From Porphyra umbilicalis (taxonomy: Eukaryota > Rhodophyta > Bangiophyceae > Bangiales > Bangiaceae): DNA of 64,000 bases. Shown here one piece after another: positions 63,750 through 64,000 of this stretch. Within the stretch, counting starts at the first letter, position 1. Every line of letters begins with the position of its first letter. Location of the stretch: assembly GCA_002049455.2 (NCBI GenBank), contig KV919099.1:17040-81039 (forward strand), written 5' to 3'. Position numbers and translations under genes: made by a program. The notes under the pieces were generated by a model. The model did no database searches and was not told where the DNA came from. It saw only the letters and a program-made list of their open reading frames with translations.

Positions 63750-64000
63750 ATGGGAGCGCCCATCGTCGGCCGCCTCTTGTCCCGCCGCTCGGCGCTGGCG
63801 TCGTCGGCCACGGCGGCCCCGTGCCCGTCGCAGAGCGGCAAGCCACAGTCCTGGTGCGTCGACGACGGCGCCGCGCGGGTGCGCCCGCGTCGCCCGCCGC
63901 CGCGCCCGTCGCCCCCGCGCCCGCGCACCGCGGCAGCGTCCGACCCCGACCCCGACGCGGCTGCGCCGAGCCCCACCAGACGCCCCCCGACGACCGTCCC
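63750..64000 (+). CDS. Possible gene start running off the right edge
   Basis: ATG 63750 opens a frame with no stop to the window end. Its start, MGAPIVGRLLSRRSALASS, is Arg/Ser/Ala-rich and resembles a mitochondrial or plastid presequence. The rest is Pro/Arg/Asp-rich. The opposite strand is also open, so this is a weak call. Confidence 0.3.
   Translation, partial: MGAPIVGRLLSRRSALASSATAAPCPSQSGKPQSWCVDDGAARVRPRRPPPRPSPPRPRTAAASDPDPDAAAPSPTRRPPTTV

Overview
The window looks like nuclear DNA of a GC-rich photosynthetic eukaryote. A bangiophyte red alga (Porphyra/Pyropia type) is the best guess, by inference only. The genes are intron-poor with short GT-AG introns, and their proteins are full of Ala, Gly and Pro runs. 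Two products are plastid-type with transit peptides (ribosomal protein uL15 and the D1 C-terminal processing protease). Aurora kinase and UFL1 relatives show the genome is eukaryotic. Many genes stay in frame only if a G or C homopolymer has been miscounted, so several coding calls include a probable one-base assembly error.

Layout. 1-16 kb: Aurora-type kinase (5' end cut by the window), plastid uL15 (two exons), a tyrosinase-like remnant, a 3'-truncated UFL1 gene, and a bHLH-GAF type regulator. 16-22.5 kb: lower-GC DNA with small DNA transposons, namely a 628-bp element with TA target duplication and a 1.45-kb pogo/Tc1-like element that keeps only the transposase DNA-binding domain. 22.9-35.4 kb: a large fold-back structure, with tandem-repeat arms in inverted orientation, a well-conserved ~380-bp inverted segment in each arm, and a central loop holding a decayed tyrosine recombinase and a small ORF.

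39.1-50.3 kb: a Tnp2-like (CACTA-type) transposase gene split by a complete Ty3/gypsy chromovirus-type LTR retrotransposon. The retrotransposon has 394-bp LTRs differing at one base, a 5-bp target duplication, gag, protease, RT-RNase H, integrase, chromodomain, an extra C-terminal region, and a GC-rich minisatellite before the 3' LTR.

50.9-64 kb: a second host gene cluster. It contains a plastid-envelope-like beta-barrel, CtpA protease, a three-helix membrane protein with a low-complexity tail, a small N-myristoylated protein, a plastid-targeted alanine-rich SAP protein, and a possible gene running off the right edge.

The host genes form no operon-like unit, as expected for a eukaryote. The shared theme is plastid function (uL15, CtpA, SAP protein, beta-barrel) at both ends, with roughly 35 kb of transposon-rich DNA between.
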